Shown one piece after another: positions 1-7,599 of a stretch of DNA of 14,944 bases. Position 1 is the stretch's first letter, and each line of letters starts with the position of its first letter. The notes beneath the pieces were generated by a model. It was not told the DNA's origin, ran no database searches, and saw only the letters and a program-made list of their open reading frames with translations. The translations under genes and the position numbers were made by a program. The stretch is from an uncultured Oscillospiraceae bacterium (GTDB lineage Bacteria > Bacillota > Clostridia > Oscillospirales > Oscillospiraceae), in the NCBI GenBank assembly GCA_934643765.1, contig CAKUCT010000023.1, positions 1 through 14,944 on the forward strand, written 5' to 3'.

Positions 1-116
1 ATCCTGGCAAGGCACATCTGATCGAGCGCATTGAAAGCCGCAACGGTACGCGTACCGTCGCCTCGGCGGCGGCGCTTGGCGTCGGCTCGCGCGAATACGA
101 GTTAGTCGAAGTATAA
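1..116 (+). CDS. 3' end of an unrecognised protein-coding gene (5' cut by window edge)
   Basis: A frame with codons starting at position 3 stays open from the window edge to a TAA at 114-116, giving 37 residues that end SREYELVEV. The codon use (GGC, GCG, CTG, CGC) resembles the neighbouring genes, and a strong terminator follows 34 nt after the stop, so this is very probably the genuine end of a gene. I do not recognise the family from this short C-terminus (key run AHLIERIESRNGTRTV, then AAALGVGS) and give no function. It is transcribed toward the LuxR-type regulator but separated from it by a terminator and a promoter. Confidence 0.7.
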   Translation, partial: PGKAHLIERIESRNGTRTVASAAALGVGSREYELVEV

Positions 117-150
117 AATTGAAAATCCGTTCAAAGTCTGACGAAGTCTG

Positions 151-187
151 AACCGGCAGGCGGGAAAATCCCGCCTGCCGGTTTTTT
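151..187 (+). terminator. intrinsic terminator of the upstream gene
   Basis: A perfect 15-bp stem (151-165 with 169-183, arm aaccggcaggcggga) closes a 3-nt aaa loop. The stem runs directly into a T tract at 182-187. It lies 34 nt after the TAA of the partial gene. Confidence 0.95.
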
Positions 188-190
188 AGG

Positions 191-219
191 TTGCGGTGCG
201 GGGCAAAAAACGCTAAAAT
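191..219 (+). promoter_or_regulatory. probable sigma-A promoter of the LuxR-family gene
   Basis: TTGCGG at 191-196, a 17-nt spacer and TAAAAT at 214-219 give a plausible -35/-10 pair immediately after the terminator. The -10 matches 5 of 6 consensus bases, the -35 only 3 of 6. The predicted transcript has a leader of about 85 nt. Confidence 0.55.
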
Positions 220-254
220 AGAGACAGAATCACCAGAAAGCGCCGGGAAGCATT

Positions 255-279
255 CGGCCGGGGAGCAGAGCCCTGGCCG
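255..279 (+). other. leader hairpin before the LuxR-family gene
   Basis: Arm cggccgggg (255-263) pairs with ccctggccg (271-279) with one G-T wobble and a 7-nt loop. No T tract follows, so it is not a terminator. It lies about 20 nt upstream of the ribosome binding site and could affect translation or mRNA stability; no known riboswitch motif was recognised in it. Confidence 0.4.
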
Positions 280-309
280 CGCGACGCGCCCGGAGAAAGA
301 GGAAGCGAC

Positions 310-2805
310 ATGCCCAAGCGCAGGCCCGGTCTGAATACAATCTATATTTCCGAACGCGCGCAGGCGTTTTTGCGGCCCATGGCCGCGTGCGCGCTGACGA
401 CGGTCATTGCGCCCATGGGCTATGGCAAGACGACGGCGGTCAGCTGGTACTTATCTGCGCGCGTGCGCGAGGCGGGCGCCGTGCCGGTCCGGATCAGCAT
501 CTATTCTGACAGCCTGCCGATGCTCTGGCGGAGCGTGCAGGACGCGTTTTCATATGCCGGGCTTCCGTTTTTGGAGGACTATCCCTGCCCGGAAGACCCG
601 GCAGGCGCGGGGCTTTTGTGCGAGCTTCTGTGCCGCACGCTCTCCGGCCGGACACAGTATGATATTTTTCTCGACGACTGCCACCTGCTGCCCGATGCGC
701 GTTTGGGGGCGTTTCTTGCGATGCTGGCGGGAAAGCTGCCTGAAAATGTCCATCTGATTGCGGCCAGCCGCGACAGAATCCTGCAGGACGCGGAGATTGT
801 CAGACTCGGAGGCCGGCTCTACCGCATCGGCGCCGAGCAGCTGCGCCTTCAGCCGGAGGAACTTGCCATCTATGCTCACCGCTGCGGCACGGATCTGACG
901 GGCGGACAGGTGCAGGCCCTGGCGCAGTCGAGTGAGGGCTGGTTCTCGGCAATCTATCTGAACCTCTGCGCGCTGTATGAGCGTGGGAGTCTGCCGGACG
1001 GAGAATCAGACATCTACGAAATGTTTACGGCGGCGATGATCGCGCCGCTGAGCCCCGCGCGGCAGGAATTTCTGGCCGTGATGGGCCTTGCCGATGAGTT
1101 TACGCAGGAAATGGCGCGCTTCGTGACCGAAAACGAGGACACGCCTGCGATTCTTGCGGATCTGACCGAGCGCAACGCCTTTGTCACGCGCCTGCCGGGC
1201 GGCGTGAGCTTCCGGTTCCACCATATGATGAAGGCCTGCGCGAAGCGGACGTTTCTGGCGCTTGCGCCGGAAACACAGCGGCGCTACTGGGACCGCTATG
1301 GCCGGTGGTACAGCGCGCACGGGCAGTATCTGCACGCGCTGGGCGCGTTTGATGCAGCCGGGAACATGGACGCGGCGCTGACGGTTGTAGAGAAGGACGC
1401 GGGAAGCCTTCTTTCCGCATACAAGCCGGACGAGCTTCTGCGCAGACTCGACGCCTGTCCGCCGGAGACCCTGATGCGCCACCCGACGGCCATTCTGGTG
1501 CTGATGCGCCGGATGTTCACCTGGCGGCAGATCCCCAAAATGCTGGAGCTCAAGGCGCTTCTGGCGTCCGCCATAGAAGCGGACGCCGCTATGCCGGAGC
1601 GCGAACGCGGGAACCTTCGCGGCGAGTGCGACCTCATCATGAGCTTTCTCATGTACAACGACATTACCGAGATGAGCCGCCTGCACCGCAGCGCCAGCCG
1701 GCAAATGACGCGCCCGGCCGTGACCATCCGCAACAGCGGAAGCTGGACGTTTGGCTCGCCGTCGGTCCTGATGATGTATTACCGCGCGCCGGGAGAGCTC
1801 GCGGGCGAGCTTCAGGAGATGAACGAGTGCATGCCGCACTATTACCGCATCACAAACGGCCACGGCATGGGCGCCGAGCTCGTGATGGCGGCGGAGGCGC
1901 ACTTCATGCAGGGCAGCTTTGACGAGGCGCAGATCACGCTGGAGCGTGCCCGCGCGGCGATTGAAACTTGCCCGCAGGAGAATATGACGCTCTGCTGCGA
2001 TTTTTTGCAGCTGCGATTGTCTTTGTGCATCGATGGCCTGCCGCAGTACGATATGCAATCGCATCGCGCAGCGCTTTTGCAGGGACGCGAGGTGGCCTTG
2101 ATGCCGGTCTTTGAGAGTATCTGCGCCTATTATGCGGCGCTTTGCGGCGCGGTATCGGAGATTCCGGAAGTGTTCCGCGAGCACCGTCTGTCGGAAATCA
2201 ATATTTTTGCGCCCGGGCGGCCGATGGTTGAGCTGATTGAAAACCAGGTGTATCTGGCGCAGGGGGCGTACGCAAAGCTCATCGGCCGGGCGCAGGCGCT
2301 TCTTGCGCGGTGCGAGGCGATGCACTACGCGCTTGTGGCGCTGCACGTGCGGATTCAGATGGCCGCGAGCTTTCTGCAGCTTGGAAACCGGGAACAGGCC
2401 GCGCAGCTGCTTTCGCGCGCGTTGCAGGACGCGGAGCAGGACGGTTTCTGGCTGCCGTTTGTTGAAAATTACCGCTATCTGCAGCCGCTGCTTGCATCCG
2501 GAACATGCACGGCCGGGCCGCTTGCCGCGTGCATCTGCGCGCTGGGAGAAGCGTATGAGGCAAAATGCCGCGCAATCTGCTTGCAGCCGCAGCGGCCGGA
2601 GGGCCTGACCGAGCGCGAATGGCGCATTGCGCAGCTGCTGTCCCAGCGGCGGACGAACCGGGAGATTGCAAACGAGCTGTATCTCTCAGAGGGGACGGTC
2701 AAGCAGTATCTCAACCAGATGTATGCGAAGCTCCACATCGAAGGCGACACGCGATCGAAGCGGGGGAAGCTCATCGAGCGGCTGGAGCTATCAAAAAAGC
2801 GATAG
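310..2805 (+). CDS. MalT-like LuxR-family transcriptional regulator (signal-transduction ATPase)
   Basis: This is an 831-residue cytoplasmic regulator of the MalT/LAL type, which couples ATP and ligand sensing to promoter activation. A P-loop in the family form APMGYGKTT lies at residues 34-42. A Walker B-like DIFLDDC is at about 118-124, matching the AAA/NB-ARC region. A long middle part (about 330-740) rich in Leu, Ala and paired helices fits a TPR-like sensor. The C-terminus (about 766-825) is a LuxR/GerE helix-turn-helix: LTEREWRIAQLL, then TNREIANELYLSEGTVKQYL. The ATG at 310 is preceded by AGAGGA with 6 nt spacing. MalT itself is about 900 residues, so the length is in range. The gene stands alone between two terminators. 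Its ligand and targets cannot be read from the sequence; the truncated gene upstream is a candidate partner only by proximity. Confidence 0.9.
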   Translation: MPKRRPGLNTIYISERAQAFLRPMAACALTTVIAPMGYGKTTAVSWYLSARVREAGAVPVRISIYSDSLPMLWRSVQDAFSYAGLPFLEDYPCPEDPAGAGLLCELLCRTLSGRTQYDIFLDDCHLLPDARLGAFLAMLAGKLPENVHLIAASRDRILQDAEIVRLGGRLYRIGAEQLRLQPEELAIYAHRCGTDLTGGQVQALAQSSEGWFSAIYLNLCALYERGSLPDGESDIYEMFTAAMIAPLSPARQEFLAVMGLADEFTQEMARFVTENEDTPAILADLTERNAFVTRLPGGVSFRFHHMMKACAKRTFLALAPETQRRYWDRYGRWYSAHGQYLHALGAFDAAGNMDAALTVVEKDAGSLLSAYKPDELLRRLDACPPETLMRHPTAILVLMRRMFTWRQIPKMLELKALLASAIEADAAMPERERGNLRGECDLIMSFLMYNDITEMSRLHRSASRQMTRPAVTIRNSGSWTFGSPSVLMMYYRAPGELAGELQEMNECMPHYYRITNGHGMGAELVMAAEAHFMQGSFDEAQITLERARAAIETCPQENMTLCCDFLQLRLSLCIDGLPQYDMQSHRAALLQGREVALMPVFESICAYYAALCGAVSEIPEVFREHRLSEINIFAPGRPMVELIENQVYLAQGAYAKLIGRAQALLARCEAMHYALVALHVRIQMAASFLQLGNREQAAQLLSRALQDAEQDGFWLPFVENYRYLQPLLASGTCTAGPLAACICALGEAYEAKCRAICLQPQRPEGLTEREWRIAQLLSQRRTNREIANELYLSEGTVKQYLNQMYAKLHIEGDTRSKRGKLIERLELSKKR

Positions 2806-2819
2806 ATTTTTGGCAGTCT

Positions 2820-2855
2820 AATGCCCGGCACAGCATGCTGTGCCGGGCATTTTTT
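2820..2855 (+). terminator. intrinsic terminator of the LuxR-family gene
   Basis: A perfect 30-bp palindrome at 2821-2850 (half-site atgcccggcacagca) is followed by a T run through 2855. It starts 15 nt after the TAG stop. In RNA the central bases form a small loop, leaving a stem of about 13 bp. Confidence 0.93.
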
Positions 2856-2889
2856 CGTTTGGCCCCAGCTTTGTCTTTGCAAAAATAGT

Positions 2890-2918
2890 TTGAACAGTAC
2901 AAGAATCTGACATAATAA
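2890..2918 (+). promoter_or_regulatory. possible upstream promoter of the XRE-type gene
   Basis: TTGAAC at 2890-2895, a 17-nt spacer and TAATAA at 2913-2918 make a second candidate promoter in the AT-rich 138-nt gap before the small regulator gene. It is weaker than the TATAAT inside the inverted repeat further downstream, and use of either is unproven. Confidence 0.35.
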
Positions 2919-2951
2919 CGATTCTCGCGGTAAATAATACGATAATTAGGA

Positions 2952-2995
2952 TTAAAATACAACGATTTTTCAAAGTATAATAAACGAAAAATCGT
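2952..2995 (+). promoter_or_regulatory. promoter embedded in an inverted repeat (probable operator)
   Basis: A consensus -10 TATAAT at 2976-2981 with a weak -35 (TTAAAA, 2952-2957, 18-nt spacer) lies between the arms of a perfect 10-bp inverted repeat: acgatttttc at 2962-2971 and gaaaaatcgt at 2986-2995. A protein bound to both arms would cover the -10, as expected for autorepression by the XRE-type product encoded 14 nt downstream. Two more ACGAT half-sites lie upstream at 2918 and 2939. Confidence 0.6.
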
Positions 2996-3008
2996 GGGTG
3001 GTGGCAGC

Positions 3009-3317
3009 GTGACGGATGTTTTGAAACTGATTACAAACAATCGCAAAGCAAGAAGATGGTCAGAATATCAGCTCGCCGAGCGCTCGGGGCTTCCGCAGTC
3101 GACCATCTCCTCGTGGTACAAGAAGAATATGACGCCCTCGTTTGCTTCTCTGGAGAAGATCTGCGCGGCCTTCGGCATGACGCTGGCGCAGTTTTTTGCC
3201 GATGGAGAGGACTGCGTGGTGCTGACGCCGCCGCAGCGCGAGATGCTGCGCAAATGGAACTGCCTGAGCCCCGCGCAGCAGCGCGCCGTGCTGGAACTGA
3301 TGGATGTCATGACGTGA
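3009..3317 (+). CDS. small XRE-family helix-turn-helix DNA-binding protein
   Basis: This 102-residue protein has a Cro/cI-type helix-turn-helix at about residues 7-60. The recognition region reads YQLAERSGLPQSTISSW, followed by TPSFASLEKICAAFGMTLAQFF. The C-terminal 40 residues (SPAQQRAVLELMDVM at the end) look like a short helical dimerisation or effector tail. I chose the GTG at 3009 because a GGTGG sequence precedes it at ribosome-binding distance and the XRE domain begins there. An in-frame GTG at 2994 would add only a Gly-rich MGGGS extension lying inside the operator arm. The inverted repeat over its own promoter suggests autoregulation. It converges on the thiamin operon, ending 98 nt from cytX, but nothing links it functionally to thiamin. 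Confidence 0.85.
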   Translation: MTDVLKLITNNRKARRWSEYQLAERSGLPQSTISSWYKKNMTPSFASLEKICAAFGMTLAQFFADGEDCVVLTPPQREMLRKWNCLSPAQQRAVLELMDVMT

Positions 3318-3346
3318 TGCAGCCCCTGCGGCGCGCAATATGCCGG

Positions 3347-3393
3347 AAAAAACAAGCCCCTATTCTGTCCGGATTCTGGACAGAATAGGGGCT
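3347..3393 (-). terminator. intrinsic terminator of the thiamin salvage operon
   Basis: A perfect 16-bp stem (3355-3370 with 3378-3393, arm agcccctattctgtcc) closes a 7-nt loop. On the minus strand it is followed by a U-rich run (A tract 3347-3352 on the plus strand). It begins 22 nt after the cytX stop. The plus-strand side lacks a T tract, so it serves mainly the minus strand. Confidence 0.92.
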
Positions 3394-3414
3394 GCCGTAC
3401 ATATTTATTGCTTG

Positions 3415-4587
3415 TTAGACGGACTGTTTTTTGCCAACCTTTCCGGCAATCAGGCACAATGCGATGGTCAGAACCATATCGGGCAGGGTATTTCCGAGGA
3501 CGAAGTCCACCTGCATCAGAAGCCGGTAGGCGACAAAGCCGATGGCCCAGATGACGAGGTTTTTCACCTGGAAGGGCTTGCGGCAGTTGCCCTGCTTGAG
3601 CAGGAAGAAGTCTGCAATCTGGACGGCAATCATGGGCGCAAAGACCGAACCGATCAGATACAAAAAGTCTGTGATATCATCCAGCGGCAGTAAAATCGCG
3701 CCGATGGTTCCGATGATGGTCACGACGACGGCCGCCCATTTGCCGCGGATTTTTGCGGAAACGGACTCGGCGGAGATACCGGCGGAGTAGGCGTCAAGGA
3801 AGGTAGTCGTGACGGTGGAGAAGACGATGATGAGAAGACCCACAATGCCAAGACCGGCTTTGACGAGAATCGCAGCGATGTCGGACTCGCCTGTAATGAT
3901 GGCCGCGCCCATGCCGATCAGATACATCCAGCAGCTGACCACGCCGTAGATTGCGGCGCTGGCGGCAGTTGCTTTGACGGGCTTTTCGGCGTGCATGGTG
4001 TAGTCGCTGATGAGCGGCAGCCACGAAAGCGGCATTGCGACGGAAAGCTCCACAGCCGCGCCGAAGCTCAGGCTGCCGTCCGAAACGGACTGAATGTTGC
4101 CGCTGCGGAAGATGACGACGCTCAGAACAATCGTCAGCAGGAACAAAGCCGCCATGGCAACGGTGTTGAGCTTGCCGAGATTTTCAATGCCGATGAGAAT
4201 CCAGACGAGAATCAGCGCGCCGATGAGCACGCACCAGACCCAGTTGCCGATGCCGAGCACGCCGTTGGCGGCCAGCGCGCCGTCATAGATCATAATGCCG
4301 GTCCAGCCGACGAGCTGGACAATGTTGAGAATGGAAAACAGCAGGCCGCCCTTGCTGCCAAAGCTCAGCTTGGTCGTTTCCATCGCGCTCTTGCGGACCT
4401 TGCCGCCGATGAGACCGGCCAAAAACAGCATGGCGCAGCCGATGACGTGGCCCACCAGAATGGCGAGCAGGCCCTGAGAGAAGCCAAGGGGCGCAAAGTA
4501 TGTACCGGTCAGGATTTCCGCGATGGAGACCGCGGCGCCAAACCAGATCAGACCGTTTTCAAATACAGATGTGCGTCTTTCTTCCAT
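3415..4587 (-). CDS. cytX: hydroxymethylpyrimidine transporter, NCS1/cytosine permease family (CytX)
   Basis: This 390-residue integral membrane protein has about 11-12 hydrophobic segments and belongs to the NCS1 nucleobase transporter family. Supporting motifs are the opening SVFENGLIWFGAAVSIAEI, the substrate-region MPLSWLPLISDYT in the middle, and FSTVTTTFLDAYSAG further on. CytX members of this family are associated with uptake of hydroxymethylpyrimidine (HMP), the thiamin precursor; the location directly after thiD, the HMP kinase, supports this over cytosine transport. Start chosen at 4587: GAGGAGG lies about 9 nt upstream, and the thiD TGA (4591-4589) ends one base before this ATG, so translation is probably coupled. 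Upstream in-frame codons back to 4632 lie inside thiD. It is the last gene of the operon and is followed by a strong terminator. Confidence 0.88.
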   Translation of the reverse strand: MEERRTSVFENGLIWFGAAVSIAEILTGTYFAPLGFSQGLLAILVGHVIGCAMLFLAGLIGGKVRKSAMETTKLSFGSKGGLLFSILNIVQLVGWTGIMIYDGALAANGVLGIGNWVWCVLIGALILVWILIGIENLGKLNTVAMAALFLLTIVLSVVIFRSGNIQSVSDGSLSFGAAVELSVAMPLSWLPLISDYTMHAEKPVKATAASAAIYGVVSCWMYLIGMGAAIITGESDIAAILVKAGLGIVGLLIIVFSTVTTTFLDAYSAGISAESVSAKIRGKWAAVVVTIIGTIGAILLPLDDITDFLYLIGSVFAPMIAVQIADFFLLKQGNCRKPFQVKNLVIWAIGFVAYRLLMQVDFVLGNTLPDMVLTIALCLIAGKVGKKQSV

Positions 4588-4588
4588 G

Positions 4589-5395
4589 TCACACAGCCTC
4601 CTCTTTGCAGTTTTCGGGCAGGCAGAACGCATGGTTCATCGGTCCGCTGCCCCGTCCAAGATCCAGCATGTCGGCCAGCGCGCCGGAAATATAGTCCTTG
4701 GCGCGGCGGATGGAGGTTTCCAGATCAAAGCCCTTTGCAAGATTGGCCGCGATGGCAGACGAGAGCGTGCAGCCGGTTCCGTGGGTGTTGGGATTGTTGA
4801 TACGCTTGCCGCGGAACCAGACGTGCGTGCCGTCTGCGTATAAAAGATCGTTGGCGTCGTTCACGCTGTGCCCGCCCTTTAACAGAACGGCGCAGCCGTA
4901 GGCCTTGGAGATGGCTTCGGCGGCAGTTTCCATGTCCGCTTCGGTGTGAATCTCCATGCCGGAGAGAATTTCGCCCTCGGGAATGTTCGGAGTAATGACG
5001 GCGGCCAGCGGCAGGAGCTCTCGTTTGAGCGTGTCGACAGCTTCCGCTTCCAATAGCCGCGCGCCGGAGGTTGCGACCATGACGGGATCGACAACGACGT
5101 TTTTGGCTTCATAGAACCGCAGCCGCTCGGCAATGACGTCGATGAGCTTGCTGCTCGAAACCATACCGATTTTGACGGCGTCGGGCCGGATGTCGGTAAA
5201 GATCATGTCGATTTGTTGCTTGAGAAATTCCGGAGTGCTCTCCAGAATTGCGCTTACGCCGGTGGTGTTCTGCGCGGTCAGCGCGGTGATCGCGCTCATG
5301 GCAAAAACACCGTTCATGGTCATCGTTTTCAGATCGGCCTGAATACCGGCGCCTCCGCTGCAGTCACTGCCAGCGATTGATAATGCTGTTTTCAT
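4589..5395 (-). CDS. thiD: hydroxymethylpyrimidine / phosphomethylpyrimidine kinase ThiD
   Basis: This 268-residue ribokinase-fold enzyme phosphorylates HMP to HMP-P and then to HMP-PP, the pyrimidine substrate of ThiE. The N-terminus has the ThiD signature AGSDCSGGAGIQADLK from residue 8. DPVMVATSG lies at about 103-111, KGGH at 173-176, and the phosphate-binding GTGC motif at 206-209 within NTHGTGCTLSSA. Length fits the family (about 265). The ATG at 5395 has AAAGGAG 6 nt upstream and matches the usual N-terminus; a longer reading to 5419 would include the ribosome binding site. It follows the HAD gene after an 81-nt gap and abuts cytX. Its partner transporter CytX supplies the likely substrate. 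Confidence 0.96.
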   Translation of the reverse strand: MKTALSIAGSDCSGGAGIQADLKTMTMNGVFAMSAITALTAQNTTGVSAILESTPEFLKQQIDMIFTDIRPDAVKIGMVSSSKLIDVIAERLRFYEAKNVVVDPVMVATSGARLLEAEAVDTLKRELLPLAAVITPNIPEGEILSGMEIHTEADMETAAEAISKAYGCAVLLKGGHSVNDANDLLYADGTHVWFRGKRINNPNTHGTGCTLSSAIAANLAKGFDLETSIRRAKDYISGALADMLDLGRGSGPMNHAFCLPENCKEEAV

Positions 5396-5430
5396 GTTGT
5401 TCTCCTTTCGTTTCAGCACTATTTTTATAG

Positions 5431-5463
5431 AGCGGCAGAGAGTGGTGCCCCCGGTCTGCCGCT
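5431..5463 (-). other. intercistronic hairpin between the HAD gene and thiD
   Basis: A 9-bp inverted repeat (agcggcaga 5431-5439 and tctgccgct 5455-5463) encloses a 15-nt GC-rich loop. On the minus strand it is followed by tataaaaatag, not a U run, so it is not a convincing terminator. It may be an mRNA processing or stability element in the only sizeable gap inside the thiamin operon. Confidence 0.4.
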
Positions 5464-5476
5464 TGAAGCGGCCGGC

Positions 5477-6139
5477 TTATATTGCCGGTGCGAACTTCCA
5501 GAAAGAGTCCAGATGCAGATAATCTGCAAGAAAACACGCGCAGACACTCCGCAGCGCCTCTTGCTGCGGCTCGCTGGCGTCATATACGCCGCAGACGGAA
5601 AAGCCGTCCTGCGCCGCGGTTGCGGCGGCGTGCTGCGCGTCTTCAAAAATAAGGGTATTTGCACGTTCGGTCCCGAGATGGGCAAGTGCCCGGCGGTAAA
5701 TTTCCGGCGAGTCCTTCCCGGCGCCAACTTCCGTGCAGGTGAAGATTCCAGAAAAGAGATGGCCCATCCCGCAGCGGGCGAGCGCGGCGTCAATGAGATA
5801 GCGGTCGGTCGCTGTGGCGATGCAGAGCTTCACGCCGCGGCTGCGCAGCGTCTTTAAAAAATCGCAGACACCGGGCTTGGGCAGGATATCAAAGCGGTAG
5901 CCCCGCTCTACGGTGTCGTTGATGCCGTCCATAATCTCTTCCACGCTCTTGGATAAGTGATAGGAAGACCTAATATGGCACGCGGCCTGATATAGACTCA
6001 GCGTGCGGATTTCTTCCTGCAGCTGATCGGACGCGCGCAGGCCGAGCGTCTGCAGGTACCGCTGCCCGGCAAGATCCCAGATGTACATGGAGTCAAAAAG
6101 CGTGCCGTCGAAGTCAAAAATCGCGCCCCGGAGCTTCAT
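5477..6139 (-). CDS. HAD-superfamily phosphatase within the thiamin operon
   Basis: This 220-residue phosphoglycolate-phosphatase/beta-PGM-like HAD hydrolase has all four core motifs. Motif I is DFDGTLFDS with nucleophile Asp9 and acid-base Asp11. Motif II is IATATD (about 107-112), motif III is Lys142 in GAGKDSPEIY, and motif IV is the acidic pair Glu166-Asp167 in IFEDAQHA. The helical cap inserted after motif I (about residues 16-85) is the usual C1 cap. The ATG (6139-6137) overlaps the thiE TGA in an ATGA, so the two are co-translated. The substrate is not readable from the sequence. The position right after thiE suggests thiamin phosphate, HMP phosphate or a damaged intermediate; a general sugar-phosphate phosphatase remains possible. 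Confidence 0.88.
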   Translation of the reverse strand: MKLRGAIFDFDGTLFDSMYIWDLAGQRYLQTLGLRASDQLQEEIRTLSLYQAACHIRSSYHLSKSVEEIMDGINDTVERGYRFDILPKPGVCDFLKTLRSRGVKLCIATATDRYLIDAALARCGMGHLFSGIFTCTEVGAGKDSPEIYRRALAHLGTERANTLIFEDAQHAAATAAQDGFSVCGVYDASEPQQEALRSVCACFLADYLHLDSFWKFAPAI

Positions 6140-6777
6140 GCGCGCACCACCTGTTCAGAAAGCGCGCGCAGCGCGCGGCATTCAAGTTCGATATCCGGCG
6201 CGGCGAAGATGGCGCTGACGAGCGCGACGCCGCTGACGCCGGTTCCGGCGAGCTGCGGAAGATTTTCTCTGGTGATGCCGCCGATGGCGACGACCGGAAT
6301 GCTGACGCTATGGCAGATTTCCCGGAGCGTCTCATGGGGAAGCGGGCGCACGTTCGTCTTGGTCGAGGTGACAAACACCGCGCCGGAGCCAAGATAATCT
6401 GCCCCGTCGCGCACGGCGCTCAGCGCCTCTTGAACCGAGTGGGCGGAGACGCCGATGATTTTCTTCGGGCCAAGCTTTTGCCGGGCCTGCGCGCAGGCCA
6501 TATCGTCCTGGCCCACGTGCACGCCGTCTGCATCGCAGGCAAGGGCAAGATCCACATTGTCGTTGATCAGAAACGGCACGTCAAAGCGGCGGCACAGCGC
6601 GCCGATCTCGCGCGCCTCTTTGAGAAACTGTGCTTCGTCGAGCTGCTTTTCCCGCAGCTGCACGCACGTCGCGCCGCCCTTGAGCGCGCATTCGACCTGT
6701 TCATAAAGGCTCTGCCGTCCGGTCCAGGCCCGGTCGGTCACGGCATATAAGAGCATCTGACGTTTATCGCAGTTCAT
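6136..6777 (-). CDS. thiE: thiamin phosphate synthase ThiE
   Basis: This 213-residue TIM-barrel enzyme condenses HMP-PP with thiazole phosphate to give thiamin monophosphate and pyrophosphate. Family motifs run in order: VTDR near the start (13-16), QLREK at 40-44, INDNVDLAL at 71-79, GVHVGQDD at 85-92, SAHS at 111-114, the phosphate loop GSGAVFVTSTK at 130-140 (more often GPVFPTxTK), and AIGGI at 164-168. The ATG at 6777 has an AAAGGGG ribosome binding site and overlaps the last 14 nt of thiM; a longer reading would lie almost wholly inside thiM. It takes its two substrates from ThiM and ThiD of the same operon. The 3' end overlaps the HAD gene by 4 nt. Confidence 0.96.
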   Translation of the reverse strand: MNCDKRQMLLYAVTDRAWTGRQSLYEQVECALKGGATCVQLREKQLDEAQFLKEAREIGALCRRFDVPFLINDNVDLALACDADGVHVGQDDMACAQARQKLGPKKIIGVSAHSVQEALSAVRDGADYLGSGAVFVTSTKTNVRPLPHETLREICHSVSIPVVAIGGITRENLPQLAGTGVSGVALVSAIFAAPDIELECRALRALSEQVVRA

Positions 6778-7585
6778 ACTTGGCCCCTTTCTCCAGCTGA
6801 TCTGGAGTGAGATTGAAAATTGCGTCGATGAGATAGGTCCGGTAGCTGCCGCTGCCGTCGAGCGGGCGCAGGCGCGCGTGCGCGATCTGTCCGGCAAGGC
6901 CCATCGCGCAGACCGCGGCGGCGGCCGCCTCCAGAGGCTTATCCGGATTGGCGGCCACGAAGGCCGCGGTCAGAACCGAGAGCTGACAGCCGGTGCCGGT
7001 GACGGCGGACATCATCTCGTGGCCATTTCGGATGCAGAAGGCGCGCTCGCCATTGGCCACGATGTCAATGGGCCCCGTCATGGAGATGACAGCGCCGGTC
7101 TGCCGGGAAAAGGCTTTGCAGAAGGCGACGGAGCGGTCCAGCGTTTCTTCTGTAATCCGGTCGCAGACGCCCGCGTCCACGCCGCGCTGCGTTTCGCAGC
7201 CAAGCGACAGCGCCTTCATTTCCGAGGCGTTTGCGCGGATGACGGCAAGATGAATGGTGTCGAGCAGCAGAAGGGCCGTTTTGGTCCGCAGCCGGGACGC
7301 GCCCACGCCTACGGGGTCGAGCAGAACCGGCTTGGAAAGCCGGTTCGCTGTCTGCCCCGCGAGCAGCAGGGACGTAATTTTTCCCTGGTTCAGTGTGCCG
7401 AGGTTCAGGCTTAACCCCGCGCTGCGGGCGGTAATTTCTGCAACCTCGCCCGCGTCGTCCGCCATGACCGGCGACGCGCCGCAGGCGAGGACAATATTGG
7501 CGCAGTCGTTGGCTGTTACATAATTTGTGATGCAGTGTACAAGCGGGCTGCGGCTTCGTACCTGCGCTAAAATCGCATCGAACAT
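6764..7585 (-). CDS. thiM: hydroxyethylthiazole kinase ThiM
   Basis: This 273-residue ribokinase-fold kinase phosphorylates 5-(2-hydroxyethyl)-4-methylthiazole for use by ThiE, a salvage-only step. Signature regions are PLVHCITNYVT at 14-24, ASPVMADD at 37-44, NLGT at 61-64, LDPVGVGAS at 89-97 and the catalytic GTGC at 197-200. Length fits the family (about 262-272). An in-frame ATG at 7600 overlaps the thiW stop as TAATG. I prefer the ATG at 7585 because an AAGGAG lies 6 nt before it, inside the extra codons, and the typical N-terminus then begins at once. Neighbours are thiW upstream, which likely imports its substrate, and thiE downstream with a 14-nt overlap. Confidence 0.96.
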   Translation of the reverse strand: MFDAILAQVRSRSPLVHCITNYVTANDCANIVLACGASPVMADDAGEVAEITARSAGLSLNLGTLNQGKITSLLLAGQTANRLSKPVLLDPVGVGASRLRTKTALLLLDTIHLAVIRANASEMKALSLGCETQRGVDAGVCDRITEETLDRSVAFCKAFSRQTGAVISMTGPIDIVANGERAFCIRNGHEMMSAVTGTGCQLSVLTAAFVAANPDKPLEAAAAAVCAMGLAGQIAHARLRPLDGSGSYRTYLIDAIFNLTPDQLEKGAKYELR

Positions 7586-7599
7586 GGCGGACTCCTTCA

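Noticed and set aside
1006..2346. 446-codon open frame on the minus strand
   Set aside because: It is antisense to the LuxR-family regulator, with an Arg/His-rich product typical of a shadow frame and no recognisable domain.
2994..3008. GTG at 2994 as the start of the XRE-type protein
   Set aside because: It would add only MGGGS, lies within the operator arm, and has no ribosome binding site, while the GTG at 3009 has one.
3991..4800. 269-codon open frame on the plus strand over cytX and thiD
   Set aside because: It spans the junction of two well-recognised genes on the other strand; its composition (Asp, Ala, Gln, Asn, Glu) is that of reverse-complemented membrane protein codons.
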